Shown: positions 21,780 through 35,400 of the stretch, one piece after another | Layout of the letters: each line of letters begins with the position of its first letter | Numbering within the stretch: position 1 is the stretch's first letter | Assembly: GCA_029783825.1 (NCBI GenBank) | Contig: JAREIK010001468.1 | Location: 496,001-560,000 of the forward strand | DNA length: 64,000 nucleotides | Source of the DNA: Sapria himalayana | Lineage: Eukaryota; Streptophyta; Magnoliopsida; Malpighiales; Rafflesiaceae | Reading direction: 5' to 3' | Translations under genes and position numbers: made by a program | Notes under the pieces: model-generated | The model's input: the letters and a program-made list of their open reading frames with translations, nothing else | Told to the model about the DNA's origin: nothing | The model's database searches: none

Positions 21780-24700
21780 AAGCGAAATAGAGCAAAATAT
21801 ACTAATATACCATTATCTTATCAATAGAGTTCAATGAGATGAAAATTTCATCATAATTAAAAATACCCACTTTGTGATTTAGCTTTATATGGAGCTGGAA
21901 GATATTTTGTATATGCTTTTCCAATTAGTTTTTCTCTGGATACATTTGAGTAAAATAGTCTCGCATTAGTAGTTTCACAAAGATAATACAATGAATGTTT
22001 GATTCCATTCCAATATCTTATGGTTAGAGCAGAATTATACCTTGTTAATAAATTAATAAAAAAAGTAATATTTGGATGATTATAATTAGTAAGGTACATA
22101 AGTGCATAAATAGTATTATGAGATGATACTTCAGGACCAAATAATTCTCCACCCTTTTCACAAGGATGAAATAAGTCCCTTTTTTACATCAAGTGATCGA
22201 ATAATCATATGATGATAGCTTAATAGATGTGCTTTATCCATATTAAGATGCTTATTTTTATAATGTATATTGATTGATAAACCAACCCTCCATTTGGAAA
22301 ATGTTCAATTTATAGGATGAAACACAATTTTATTTTTTCAAGATTTTTTATTTGAAATTTATTTTTTCAAATATTTTTCTAGTTTTGGCAGTTCATTTGG
22401 GGTCCCAAACAAGATTTAAATCATAAACATAAAAAATAATAATCACTAATTTGATTCCTGATTTCTTAATGAAAATATATGGATATATAAGTTATTTACA
22501 TATCATTCTTTTAGTTTTAATCTATACAAGGATCATTGTAGCTTAATTGAATACATGCTACAAGGTTTTGTACTAGTTGCTTCAAATTTTTTTTTATAAT
22601 TAAACATTGTAGTCTAAATCAATGAATCCATATAAATATGTATTGAATGAGACACATATCTAATCCTTCAGATAATACTAAGCAAATCAAAAAGGTAAAT
22701 ATGCTTATGCCCATAGTAGATGAATATGTTTTGTCATAGTCAATGTTAGGTCTCTGTGAGAAACCTTGAGATATTAATCATACTTTATACCTTATGATAT
22801 TATTATTTTCATTATGTTTTCTTATAAGTACCCAATTCTAACCAATAAGTTTTACACTTAATGTCGTCTGGACTATGGGTCCAAATACTTCTCATATTAT
22901 TAATGAATAGAATTATGTACGCATAGCCTCTTTCCTTTTTGACAAACTATTTCTTTATTTATATTCATCCATACTTTGTGGTTTGAAATCATCATCATTA
23001 TTATCTAATGATACTTGGAAAGTAGAAATATTATTCACATCAAACTTATTTTGATCCCTTTTTTCACTATTGTGCAGATAACTTATTGAAATCTCATAAT
23101 TTTCATATATATTTGTGTATTCTAGAAATATTTGTTCATTTTACGCATCTTCAGAAGTTTGTAGATCGATATTTGTCTAAACCATGGCTCCTTGTTTTTC
23201 ATGTACCTTTATAGGAGCTCATTGTTCATCATGTTCCTCTACAAGGCATTTTTTTTTTTGCTTTTATTCTATTTTTTCATGGAATTATATATTTTGACGT
23301 AATTGATCTCTCATGAATCAAGCATATTTTGGATTTATTTATTTCTACCTTTCAGTGACCTTTTTTTCGTGCTAGATCATTCATAAGTAGGATATATTAC
23401 TCTATCAATTTTTTTTTTCATCAAAAAATACATCTTGTAATTAAATTTATAAGATTTTGTAAAAGAATGATCCTTTGAACTTCATATTTATATTGAGTTG
23501 TATGAGGATTAATATGAGATAATATGAATGCATTCCATTAAACTTTCTAATGATAATATTTATAAGATTTTGTAATTTCTCATCATTCTTCTAGAATAAA
23601 CTTTTCTTTTCCTAATGATGAGAATACAATTCCATTAAAATAATAATCTATAAATCTAGGTCTAAAAATCAAAATCTAAATAAATCTCAAATCTACATTA
23701 TGGACCCATTTTGGTACGTTATTAGAGTGTAATTAGTATATGGATTTCAAAACCAACAACTTGTAAGTAAGAAATATTTTGTTGTTTACCTATCATAAGT
23801 TTCGAAGACAAGTACTAATAGTAAGTTGTTCTAATTCTTACTAGAATTGCAACATGCATAATAACAAGCCCCTAGGTAGATATTAGTAACTTTGTCTTTA
23901 TTAATTAAATATTTTTGATCCATGACTTTATTAAATTATTTTGGATATGAGCATGAGAAACAAGATGGTCAATATTTATCACAATTGAGATATAATAGTA
24001 ATTGAGAATTTGTGAAGTAAATTCACTAGTATTATTAATTCTTATTATCTTGATTGGATTATTAAAGAATTATGCTCTTAATATAATCATCTGTGTAAGT
24101 AGCATAGTAAAACAACCTTTCTAGTTAAAATAAGACAAATATGTGACTATCTAATTGAGATATCTATACGGACCATAAAATAATGAAAATATCTACATGG
24201 TTGATGAATAAGTCTACATAAGTCTTCATATAATCTTTTTAAAAAACTGGTGATTCAAATATTATATTATTAAATAATAGTTTGACTATTAACGTAACTT
24301 GTAAACAAGTATCACAATAAAATTCATTAGGCAGAACAAATGTTATGGTTCTTTAATGGACATCCATATGATTGTTCAGTGATTTCACGCTTCATTGAAG
24401 ATCAATGTTGACCTATCCTTTTATGGAAAAGAGTAAAAAGTTTTGGTCCATTGAACTTCCTTCTCATCATAGCATATGACTCAATTGGTCATATGATATA
24501 ACCCATAAGAGAATATTAGATGATTTTATGTAACAATCATTTTCAAAATATTTTAAAGGTAATATATAAATACTCTTTATTACTTTCATTCATGGTTTCA
24601 ATTTGATATTCATTTTGATAGATATTTTTAAAATTAAGCAAATTTCTTGTTGATTTTCTAGAACATAATGCATCATTAATATAGAATATAGTTCCATTTG

Positions 24701-25900
24701 GTATTGTTATATTTACACTTTCCAAACCTTCATTTACATCTAATGTTCCATAGATGATACTTACACTAATATTCATTGCTATTTAATTTTAAAAAATATC
24801 ATTTTTCAAAGGATTGTATATGTGATTGCACAATTAGTAAGGCATATATCATCATTAATCATCTTGAAATTTATAAAACATAAATTAAAATAAATAAGAT
24901 GATATTCTTATTAACTCAAATTAAAATAAATTAAATTATTTAATATTTATATTTTTATCTTCTAATAAACAATTAAAGTCATTAATAGGATCTTCAAAAA
25001 AAATTAGTATCAAAATAAGATTGGTCTAGTCTATTTTCATCAACTAGATCAATTTCCACCATTTTTATTTTATCATTTAATGATGTTGGACATAGATCTA
25101 CTAGATCTACCAGATCTTCAAAAAAATCAGTTTCATTCCATTTAGTATCTATAGCAAGTCTTTTTAGGAGTCTTAAAAAATATTTTTTTGTGCACTTTCT
25201 ATATCTTTATGTTTTGCCTCACCATTATTTTTCTTCTACCAGTGAAATGAGTATTTTTTTTCAAGGGGTTGGATGGATGATTATTATATAGTTAAAATTT
25301 TACCTATGATCATGACCATGACTACGATCACACCCATATCCATGATTATGAGATACAATTTATCACTTCAGCTAATGGTTCATATCCGATTGGATGATAT
25401 TCATGGTTTTTCATTAGTGACATTATTTTGTTCAACTACTAAAAGGCATAATATTAACCTAACATTTTGTAGATCTATGCTCTCTATTTTATTATTGTAA
25501 AAAAATATTAGTGGCATAAAATATTTTGAATATTTTTGCTAGATTGCCTTCAACCATGATTTTTTTCTCCACATAATTTCAATTATGCGCTTATTTTAAA
25601 TAGAGTCGATTTACATTCATTGATTATTTTAAAATCTTAGAACCTCATGGGCATCTAGTCATAATGAGCTTTTGGTAAATTCCCAATTTTTAGGGATCGA
25701 ATCTATCTTTCAAGTCATTCCACTGGGTGAAAGGATCTTTTACAATGAAATACTTATTTTTATGATCCTCGTGTAGGTATTCCTAAGGAAAATTGGTGTT
25801 TTTGCACAATCTTATTGGGGCTCTTCATTTCCTTTTTTATTATTTCTTTAAGATTCATGGAAGTCAGTTGTATTTCATCATCAAAAATCAATGATAGATA
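21780..25900 (-). pseudogene. Broken gag-pol of Ty1-copia B
   Basis: In order on the minus strand: gag remnant near 25790-25690 (KYFIVKDPFTQWNDLKDRF-like); the region before integrase at 24776-24543 (VNITIPNGTIFYINDALCS, then RNLLNFKNIYQNEYQIETMN); an integrase remnant near 24300-23700; reverse transcriptase near 22800-22690 (VSHRDLT-like, after a frame shift) and on to about 22380; and the RNase H approach at 22099-21857 (LLTRYNSALTIRYWNGIKHS, then LIGKAYTKYLPAPYKAKSQS). Frequent stops make it non-functional. Confidence 0.8.
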
Positions 25901-26038
25901 ATTTTTATTAGAAATATCAAGTAACACACGCTCAAGTTTTGCGAGACTTGATATTTTTGTGAATTTTTAATATATGATGACAAAAATAAAAATAATATAG
26001 TTTCACCTTTGCTAGAAAAAAGATTCATGATGATAATA

Positions 26039-26224
26039 TATTTTAAAATAGTCGCAGAAATATAATTAGAATAGCAAGGAAAGAATAAGTGAGAATGAAA
26101 GCTTAAAGAAAATGGGATTTATATTTCTTGGTTCTCTATACAAGGGATAAATATCCTATTATATAAGTATTTTAGTTGCCTATTCATTCACATTATTCAC
26201 ATTTGTTCATTCACATGTTCCACA
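26039..26224 (-). repeat. 5' LTR of Ty1-copia B
   Basis: 186 bases; aligns with 21469-21678 by eye. The internal ATAAGTGAGAATGAAAGC and TATTTCTTGGTTC are shared. Confidence 0.75.
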
Positions 26225-27929
26225 ATATATTTGATAATTATAATCAAATAAGATAATTATTGTTTTTGTGATCTCCAACCTCAACTTTCATAATTTGTTT
26301 TCGATAGAAGTATCTCATGATGAATACATTTTTGAATGATCTTTCATCCATGAACCAGATTGAATCATCACCTTAAATGACTGATGTAGCTTGTATTGAT
26401 ATTACAAATGAGATAATGATATACCACTAAATATTTGTGCTTATACTCATTAAATAGTAGTGTTCTACCATATTATTTTGTTTCATATTGCTGCTAAATT
26501 ATATAATTTTAAAATAACTTATTAAACAATTTTTCATATAGTGTTGTTCCATATATGAATTTTTCATTAATAACTAATATGACATCATCTATATCATTCC
26601 CATTATCATTTGTAATATTTTGTTCTCTAGCATTATGTTCTCTAGCATTAAAAATAACTTATTAAACATCATGTATATCATCAACATTAATAAATTTATT
26701 TCTAAATCATGATGATCCTTAATAACCTCACAATAACTAATTAGGGTTGTTGAAATATTATTTCTATATGCAGATAGAATGTCCTCTTTAATATTTATTT
26801 TCAAATGAGATAAGTTCAGATTTATCAACATTGTCAACATTTTGCTTAAATCCTCAATCTTCACTCGGAGTGGGTCAAACACGTTGATAACAAACTTTTT
26901 GTATAATTTGTACTTTGTTGCAATCGACTTCTCGATGAATCCATAACATAGATGTTTTATATATATTACGAAGTGAATATAAATGATTCATTGATATAGC
27001 ACCGATAATTATTTTTATCACTCAAAAATTTAATCGTTTTAGTCACATATTCGAGAAAAGAAAAGAAATAAAAATTCTAAATGGATGATGTCACATATAA
27101 GATAATCATGTATACAATTTCATATTGTTTTTTAAGTTTTATTTTCATTTTTATTTTATAATTTGATAATTTAAAATATTTGTCAAATTTTCACATTAAT
27201 ATTTTTTAAATAATATATATATAGACACACATATTTGGGTGTGTTTGTGTGTATGAGTGTATGTGTATATATAGTGTGAAATTTTTTAACTATTTGTTTA
27301 CATGTTTAAATTAAGTAATTTAGATTTATGGTTGTTTTTATAGAAAGTTTTGTTTGACATGCAATTTTGCCTAATATATAGATAATGAAGAATTGTTTTG
27401 TGATTACCTTGCATTCAATGTTTAATATGAAAGATAAAAAATATTGTAATTATGGTTAATTATTTTTTTTCTAACACACACACACACAATCAAGCAAGCA
27501 CACATATAAAAGTAGTTGTGGCTGAGGTACATTATCACCGATTTAAGAGGGAACACTAATTATTTCATCACACATTTATTTTGTTGCAACATTCTTCACA
27601 ACTATTAGAGACTGTTCTAGCTATACATACCACACTTATCATCAGTTTTAGATTTAATATTTTTATGGTATTTCTTTTTCATATTAGAAAAAACTTATAT
27701 ACAATACACATTCACAAATATTGTTGATCTAATAACTAAAGGTGCATGTTTTTGCTCATATTTATTTATCTACTCAATCATTTAAATTTATATGTAAATT
27801 TTTTTTTTTGACTTAGAAAAATATCATGATTGAAGATGAGTTCAAATCACCCATATAAAAAATTTTTCCTGGGGGGAATGAACATAATTGAGTCTTTATA
27901 AATTATTGCGATCAAATTTTTTTAATCTA
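26225..27929. other. AT-rich DNA without assigned content
   Basis: A 97-residue minus-strand frame at 26589-26882 (FDPLRVKIEDLSKMLTMLIN) has no recognisable family and is probably decayed repeat. Short TG/CA tracts occur near 27220-27265 and 27474-27487. Nothing else could be supported. Confidence 0.5.
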
Positions 27930-28398
27930 TTAAATACCTGAGTAATCCAAGATTTTTTTTTTATTTTAATTTTTTGCATTTAAGGACTATCAATCCATGG
28001 CATGTGTTTATGATTATAGATTTCTAGATTTGTTATATGTATTTAATGTGCTAGGGTGTTCTTTATAGTGTGTGTATGTGTGCAGCATAGTAATCTTGCC
28101 ACAATTATTTTTGACTATATGTAGTGTGCGAGTGTTATTATGAGAAAATATTGTAAAATTATTTTGTTGACCTCTACATAGTTAAAGTAGACAACTTGTG
28201 CGTATATGTGTGCACATACACCCTATATACTTAATCCTGCTAAGTAGTGGTAATGTTTTATGAAAAAACAAAAAAAAAAAAAACTATTTAAAGGGTATAT
28301 TGTAAATTCAAATTTGTTATAATTAACCTAACAATTCTGAGATATGGTTGAGCTTTGATATTGGGTTATTCATATCTAAGTTCTGATTTTCTCAACAA

Positions 28399-28410
28399 TT
28401 GGTATCAGGG
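28399..28410 (+). other. Retrotransposon primer-binding site
   Basis: TTGGTATCAGGG follows an LTR end CTCAACA after one or two bases. It is complementary to the 3' end of plant initiator-Met tRNA with one difference from the usual TGGTATCAGAGC. Confidence 0.7.
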
Positions 28411-29291
28411 TAAGATGATACCAAATAATTGGTATCAAAGCACTTCAATACCTACAAGTGGTATCACATGGTGTTTATTGATTGTGGTAGTTGGTGGTGT
28501 CTATATGGTAGGATATTCATTGAGCTAAAATATTCTGCATGGATGATGCTCATATGTTTTGTCCTTTTGTGTTGGTCAAGTTGGACCCAACCAATTATCT
28601 AATCTACAAGATAAAATATTTGTACCTTTTAATAGTTTGGAGGAGTTGTAGGATCTCTATTAGGCACTCATATGAAGAGGAATTGAAATAACTTATTGGG
28701 GTGAGGTCTAAGGGATAAAATACCCTCGTTGGATATTACATATTTATGATAGACATTGAAAAAGTATGCATGGTGACAAAGATGAGATGTTGGCTGAGTT
28801 GACATGTCTTAGATATTCAAATCAATATGGTATCCATAAGAATTATGAACAATGTAGGTCATCTAGGTTAATTTGGTGGAGACCAATAAAAATTGGCCAA
28901 AAGGTAGCAGATGACGTATTTCATATACCTCATCTAAGCTACAATTTGTCTAGATATGATAAGTATTTTGTAGGAAACATTAACCATGAATTCCAAACAT
29001 AAACACATATTTGTGTGTAGGGGTGGTCAGCTTTTCATAGGAAAGTAGTCTACACTTACTATTCAAAAATTGTCTAGTAGTACGTGAATAACTCATATGA
29101 CTAGGAAAAGACATAAAATTGTATTGCTTTCAACCTCTCATTTGAAGAGATGTAAGATGTTTGGTTTGGTTTCCCAAGCTACTTGTTTCAAGACAAAGAT
29201 TCTCATTGGTATCTTTATTTTGTGGTTATTCTTACTTTAGTCACTCCCATGGATCCTTTAGATCAAGCAAGAGATAAGTGTTGGAGATAAA

Positions 29292-29598
29292 AAAAAAATA
29301 AAGTTCGGCCCGCGGCACGGCAAACCGGCACGGGTTTATCCCGTGCCGGGTGTCCCGTGAGCCCGACCCCATGATGCCCCTCCCGCAAAAAAAGACGGCG
29401 GGTCAGGTCTGATTCGACCCGACCCGTGTCCTCCTGTATCCCGAACCACTCGGACAGGAATGCCCGAGCGGGCCCGGCGAGGCATGGCACGGCCTGTCGT
29501 GCCTGCGGGCCGTGCCGGGCCCGGCCCGGCACGGAAGCACGATCGTGCCTTAAAATAACTTGTCGGGCCGGCCTGCACCGGCCCGCTTGACACCTCTA
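29292..29598. mobile_element. Truncated hAT-type element, GC-rich
   Basis: A GC-rich island of about 300 bases full of GGCACGG, GGCCCGGC and CCGTGCCGGG, ending in CTTGACACCTCTA, the same right terminus as the element at 11663-12144. No TAGAGRTGTCAA left terminus is present; the left edge fades into an A-rich tract at 29289-29303. Frames through it are compositional artefacts. Confidence 0.75.
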
Positions 29599-31029
29599 AT
29601 ATTTGCAGTTAGTTTTGCAAAAATATATAGATTTATGAAAATGTTTTCTCTAGTAAGGCATAAGAATTAATTTTGTATTCTACTAGGGGAATCAAAATTT
29701 TTGTGATGATTATTTGTTGGGTCAGGCCACATATCATCCTCAATTTGCCCACCTAGGAAAGAAGAAGTGATTGTTGGGTCTGCCAAGCTTAGGAAGACAA
29801 ATTCTATCATATTAGTTCCATCAAAATGGTTTTTTCAATGACTAAGGGTTGACTTGATATAATTTAATTTGGTTGTATTTTTTAGAAAATATACTATTTA
29901 ACATTTTATTTTTATAATTAAATTTTATTTTATGTATTGTTTGAAATAAATGCTTTTGTAGAAAATTAATAGAAAAAGAACTTATTTTCCATTTAATATT
30001 GTACAAATAAATAAAAAAAATAATCAATGAAAAAGATGAGAGAGAGAGAGCGAGAGGAAAAAAAATGTGGAAGTAAAAAAAAATAATAAAAGAAAGAAAA
30101 TACATTTGATGAGGTATAAAGAAAAGAGAGACAGAAATGTGGTCAAAATAAAAGAACTTATTTTTTTTATTGCAATAAATACATAAAGAAGAAGGGGGAT
30201 ACTCTCATCCCTCATTCCCCTTGGGTTCAATTTTTGGAGAACGTGAATATGACTTTGGTTTCCATAAATGCATAGGCAGTTATGCTGAGGAGAACAAGAT
30301 GAAAGAGATATAAAAACAAGAGAAGTGGATCATCTGTGTTCAATTTCTATACAAGTGTGGTTGAGCACATTTTAATTCAGGTGTCCTAGGTTTTTGGTTT
30401 CTACTCAGGCTTCTATTGTTATGAGTGTGTTTGGTTTCTATCATCATGTTTACTTTTTTTTTTTGCTCAGGTGTACTCTACCTCTATGTGGAGTAGAGAC
30501 ACTACTCATGATGCGTTTGGTGTGGAGCATAGATACTACTTAGGTTTCTTCTAAAAATATCCAAGTAATCCTGGTGTTTTATATTATAATTTACTCAAAT
30601 TATGAACTATAAAATCATGGTGTATATTTGTGTTTTCATCTTTTTAGATTTGTGGCATTTATTTAAATTAAGTAGTGTGTATTTTCTACAATGTGTGTGG
30701 TATGCATACGGTGTGATAATTTTGATAGATTATTTATAAATGTGTGTTGCATTGGGTTACAACTTTAAATATACTATAAAATTATTTTGGTTGATCTTTA
30801 CAAAAATATTAGAGTTAAAATTTGATAGGTTGTGTAGAATAAAGTGTATTTGTACACTTTTTACTTAATCCTACTATGTGATATTAAAGTTTTATAAAAA
30901 AATAAAAATACTATTTAAATGGTATGACTGTAAATTCAAAATTTTCATAATCTACAAGTTCTGGGATCATCTAAAGCTTTGATAGCGAGTTTTTAGTATT
31001 TGAGCTCCAATCTTTCCAACCACATGGAG

Positions 31030-33327
31030 TGTTATTCAGTATGCAAAATACCTAATAATACTAGTTATTTTTGTGGCTATATATAATTTTTTTGAATGAA
31101 AAAAAATATTAAATAGAATAATTTCATAAAATGTAGTTTTGATAGATTATAATAAATTATAGTGAAATTGATTAGTTTTTGTGTGGTATGCATGACTTGG
31201 TAGAATTATTGAGTAAAATAAGAGTGAAAAGTAATGTAAAGCCATGACTTTCAATGTTTTATGACTTTGTTACACCTCCATGAGCCTATAGAGTAGTTTC
31301 AACATTCATTCATGGCCAAAAACTCTACACAAATAGTCATGGAAATCTTCATATGTCATGACTTTACCACCTTATTAATATAATTATTTCATTATATAAT
31401 ATGTTTTTTTGCTATGAAAGTTTCTTAGAGTCACATCCATATTATCCTAATAGTAATTTTATCGTTGTGATATTAATTTTACATCATAATAGTCAAGTAT
31501 CCTATTGGTGATAAAAGTTACAATCATTCTCAAGCACCATGACTTTCTTATGATAGAGCCACAAATACAAAAGCAAGAGCCATGACATTTGTTCAACACC
31601 ATGACTTTTGGCTATAAAGAATTCTAAAAAGCATTTTCTTAAGATATGACCATTTGTAGAGCCATGATAATTTGCTCCAGATAAAAGACCAAAGCCATAG
31701 TTATTCCCAACATCATGATTTGAGTTACAGAAAAAAAAAGTATGATTCATGCAATTCTTTTGCACCTTGACTTCTCACTTAAAAAACATACCTAACCATA
31801 TGAGCATAGAAATAAAACTTAGATCCAAAAATGAAACAGAACAGGGACACGAGAAAATAAGTGAAAAAGCTAGGATTTGTGAGCAAAAATTCATCCAACC
31901 CTCGGGTTGATCAATGAGCAAAGAGGTAATGCAAGTTAGAAGATAGACCCTAAGGGGGGAGCATAAATTTGACTCCCACCTAAAAACAAATTTGAGGTAC
32001 ATGAATGAGAATTATTGGTTCATGGTTAAGATTCCTAGACACTCTTGAGGATTATCATTAGGAACCTAAAATTCTACGAGATGTATTTCACATTATCTTA
32101 TATTAATTTCTTCCTAATATCAAGTTAAATTGAAGTCTAGTGTTGAAGTATTTTATTTTGTGTGATGGATATATAATTGGTATATTTTATATACGGTTTG
32201 TATTATGGTTTGGTTACTAATATATATGGTGGTTATTTTAAATTGAAATTAAAATTTTAGTAATTGTAGGTCTGTGCATGTTATCATGGTGGTTATTGAT
32301 AAGTAAGCCATAAAACACGCTCATACATAAATATATGAAGGAATTAAAAATTCTTCCAATATAGATGTGTAAGTTAAATATATATGTCAAAACCTAATAT
32401 TGAGGTAAGTTTAATCATGCTAGTATGATACTTACAAAGCTGATAGTATGAAAGCTTTTATATGCCAATTTATTTTGCATATCTTTGGCAAACTAACCTT
32501 CAATTGATGTGAGAGTTTTATTGAATATTTTTTTAATGGTTTAACCTTTAGTGTGGGAATCACATGTCATCTTGGTGGATATTAATAGGAAAGCCAAGAG
32601 ACATGCATGAGAGGAGGTAACTCATAAAGTGGTGATAATCCTACAAGTTACTTTCTATCATATGACTAATACAAGTGAGATTTAAGGTAAGACATATATT
32701 AATAATCATAAGTATTATACTTATGAAAACTAAAGTGCAAATAGTTTTAATACCACATCAATTCATTTCTTTATGACATATGAGATTAGAGAATAAGAAT
32801 ATATATATGAAGCAACCATCAATATTAGTTGAGAAGTTTCTTAAAGGTGTCTACTTATAAATATCCCACAAGCATGGAAGATGTATCATTTTAATGGTGA
32901 AGTATAGAGATGATAGCTACGTGGAAACCATCATTAGGAAGAGCCCCATTGGTGAAAACCATCTTGAATGATAGTAGGGCATTATGACATTTTCATAATA
33001 ATCTAACATTCATTCATAACCAAGCATAATAACAACCAATAAATTTAGATAAATCATTATGCATAATGAAATGGTCCAACCCTCTAATCAAAGATTCTTA
33101 TCAAAAACTAATTTTATCTTTTCGAATAGAGTAATAGTTGTCTAAATATTGGTTGATTGAATTGCCTACACAATTTCTATGAGATTAATATCTGGGCAAA
33201 ATTCTATTTAACTACTTGTATGATTCATATACTTGTGGAACTATATCAAATGAGAGACCCTCCTAAACGAGCTTTTGAAGCATTGCCTAGCTCCAAAAAT
33301 TAGACATCATAATAAAATCATAATAAG
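31030..33327 (+). repeat. LTR-A of an Athila/Tat-like Ty3-gypsy element
   Basis: About 2.3 kb ending just before a Ty3-gypsy primer site. The body aligns by eye with 50.0-52.82 kb (shared GGTGGTTATT, ATTCTTCCAA, TATGAATACTTTTA-like and ACTACTTGTATGA stretches). Its start aligns with 34510-34740. It contains degenerate repeats of CCATGACTTT (31230-31760). A long LTR is normal for this lineage. Confidence 0.6.
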
Positions 33328-33331
33328 TTTT

Positions 33332-33349
33332 TGGCATCATTACCAGGGA
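33332..33349 (+). other. Ty3-gypsy (Athila/Tat type) primer-binding site
   Basis: TGGCATCATTACCAGGGA after a T run matches, with CpG-decay-type changes, the TGGCGCCGTTGCCGGGGA site typical of Athila/Tat elements. Changes at CG positions to CA or TA fit methylation-driven decay. Confidence 0.65.
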
Positions 33350-34509
33350 ATGTTTAGTTCAGTTTATCAACTTTAATTGATGTATATTTCTTTAAAAAAG
33401 TAATAGTTTTGTTTTTAGTAGTTTGGATAGCAATATTTAATTTTTCATTTTGATTTGCATTGCTTGTCTTGTGTTACTTTTATAACTTTTGGTTCAATGT
33501 TTTTTTAGCCACCAATCAAAGGAGCAAAATTCTAGAACTAAGCTAATACCTCGGGATCTAAAATGAGTTGAAATAAAAAGAGCAGAACTTTGGAAGTGAA
33601 AGATGAATGTGCACATCCCAATTTATCAAAATGATAAAGCCTATATATTCTAGCATGTAGTAATTTTAATCTCATACCTAATAGAAACTCGAATTAGTTT
33701 TCTTATCAAAATGTTATAAGTTATAAAGATATGAGATTTGGGAGTTATGAAGAAATTGAATTTGATAGTCTCTATCCAATCACCAAATCTTCATTTAAAG
33801 ATATAATTATTGCGTTACTTATTGAGACAGAAAGAGCAAATAAAGTAGAAGAAAGTGGGTAAGATAACTTAAAATGAGATTTGAAGATACTTACTTGAAC
33901 ATGATTAAAAAAACTATAAGATCATAATTTCTAGTGGATAAAATGAATAGGGTCAATTATGAAAAGAAGGTCATGGAAGCAAAAGGAGCTATGACATATA
34001 TTAATGTTATGGCCAAAATAAAAAAAAATAATTGGGCATTCAATACCATGGATCTATGTGGAGACTACCGTTAAGATAGTCTTATATATAGTGTTGCTGG
34101 CAGACATATAAGATATAAGGAGAAAGGAAATAAAAAACTACAAAGAAAAGCTGACATGGAATGTAGAGATTATTGATGAAATGCTCCCGTGAAAGACTAG
34201 CTATAGTTGATAAATACACCATTGCTTGGAAGACAACCAAATATTTTTTTTATTTGCACGATATGATGAAATAAAAAAATATGTATTGACTCAAATAGAG
34301 CATTGTGAATATTTTATGACCCCACAAATTTAGTTTTTTAACTCAAACCTCTCTGCATCTCATTTTTATATTCACAAAAAGAAGTTGCACCGTATCTAGT
34401 TATACTATGATACTAAAACTCAGTCATAGCAAATACCTATGTATGATGGATGAAATATTTTTTAGAGAATAATTATCTGCTCAAGCACAAATAATTACTT
34501 TAATATGAG
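33350..34509 (+). other. Interior remnant of the gypsy element
   Basis: AT-rich, no long frame and no conserved gag or pol block recognisable. The stretch lies between the primer site and a second partial LTR. Confidence 0.4.
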
Positions 34510-34740
34510 AGTTTGTTTGATGTGTTAAATATCAAATAATACTTGTTAATTTGGTGATCATGCATGATTTATTTGCATAAAAAGTAGCTTTAAATAGAAC
34601 TATCTCATTGTAATTATAATTTTAATGGATTATGATGAATAGTACTATAGTCAAATCATTTTTATGTAAAATATAAGACTTGGTGGAATTGTTGACTAGA
34701 AGGGATGCAAAAAGTTATATAAACCATAATATTCCTTTGT
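34510..34740 (+). repeat. Partial second gypsy LTR (LTR-B), cut by copia sequence
   Basis: AATAATACTTGTTAATTTG, then ACTTGGTGGAATTGTTGA, match the first 200 bases or so of LTR-A (31040-31240). The similarity stops abruptly at about 34740, where copia coding sequence begins. Confidence 0.55.
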
Positions 34741-34741
34741 T

Positions 34742-35400
34742 ATAACACTACCTGACTTGCACGAGGCTAGATATCCTTCACATGGTCAGATTAGTTAGTT
34801 GCTACATGGAATATCCCACAACCTCTCATCCAATGCTACAAGAAGAGAATTCATCACTATTTGAGAGATACAAATGACTTTGGTCTATTATATTCAATGT
34901 CTAATAATTTCAAGCTTCTTGGATATCATGATAGTGATTGAGGTAGAGAGATCAATAATTAAAGGAACACCATTAGATTTATATTTTTCATGAAAGATAA
35001 TACTTTTACATGGATGTCAATGAAAGAAATAGTAGTCAGATTGTCCACCTATGAAGTAGAATATGTTGCTACTACCTTTAACATTTTTCATGTAATTTAG
35101 CTTAGAAATCTATTGAAAAAGATAGACTTAATACAAGAAGAGTTGATTAAGGTTTGTGTTGATAGCAAGTTAGTCATTGCCTTAGCAGGGAATCTAGTAT
35201 TAGATAATAAAAGCAAGCACATTAATATTTGATACCAATATATAGGAGAGTGTATTTCAAGAAAGGATGTTCAAGTTGAATATACAAAGTCATAAGATTA
35301 AGTTACAAATATTTTTATAAAGCTACTAAAAAGGGAAGACTTCATAAATTTGAGAAACATACTTGGAGTCATAAGATCAAGTTTAATGGGGAGATGGGGT
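34742..35400 (+). pseudogene. Ty1-copia E: RNase H end of pol, followed by 3' LTR start
   Basis: Clear copia RNase H sequence with few breaks: RPDILHMVRLVSCYME-like at about 34770, then GLLYSMSNNFKLLGYHDSD, RFIFFMKDNTFTWMSMK, STYEVEYVATT, LIKVCVDSKLVIALAGN, YIGECISRKDVQVEYTKS and FIKLLKREDFINLRN, running to 35385. A purine tract, GGGGAGATGGGG, then leads into an LTR starting TGTTGGATCA at 35400. The upstream gag, integrase and 5' LTR are absent from this side of the junction. Confidence 0.8.

Larger units (their letters stand above)
21469..26224 (-). mobile_element. Ty1-copia retrotransposon B (minus strand), decayed
   Basis: LTRs at 26039-26224 (5', reading minus) and 21469-21678 (3') share ATGTGAATGAA, ATTTCTTGG and GAATGAAAG segments. 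In the minus direction the 5' LTR begins TGTGGAACATG, and the 3' LTR is preceded by a purine tract, AGGGAAGAGTAT. Coding blocks run gag, protease, integrase, reverse transcriptase, RNase H from high to low coordinates. The flanking pentamers do not match. Confidence 0.8.
27930..31021 (+). mobile_element. Ty1-copia-like element D, short and decayed
   Basis: Two related segments, about 27930-28397 and 30546-31021, align through TACTTAATCCT, TTTTATAAAAA, CTATTTAAA and TGTAAATTCAAA blocks and are read as LTRs. Directly after the first, TTGGTATCAGGG (28399-28410) is a good copia primer-binding site for initiator-Met tRNA, and a second GGTATCAAAGC lies at about 28432. The interior is only about 2.1 kb and contains a GC-rich hAT fragment (29292-29598). 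No clear pol domain was recognised; a 78-residue frame at 28766-29002 is unassigned. Confidence 0.6.

Noticed and set aside
26589..26882. 97-codon minus-strand frame
   Set aside because: No motif, no start context and no neighbour support; left as unassigned decayed sequence.
29263..29593. Overlapping minus-strand Arg/Pro-rich frames
   Set aside because: Same GC-rich hAT repeat family, not coding.
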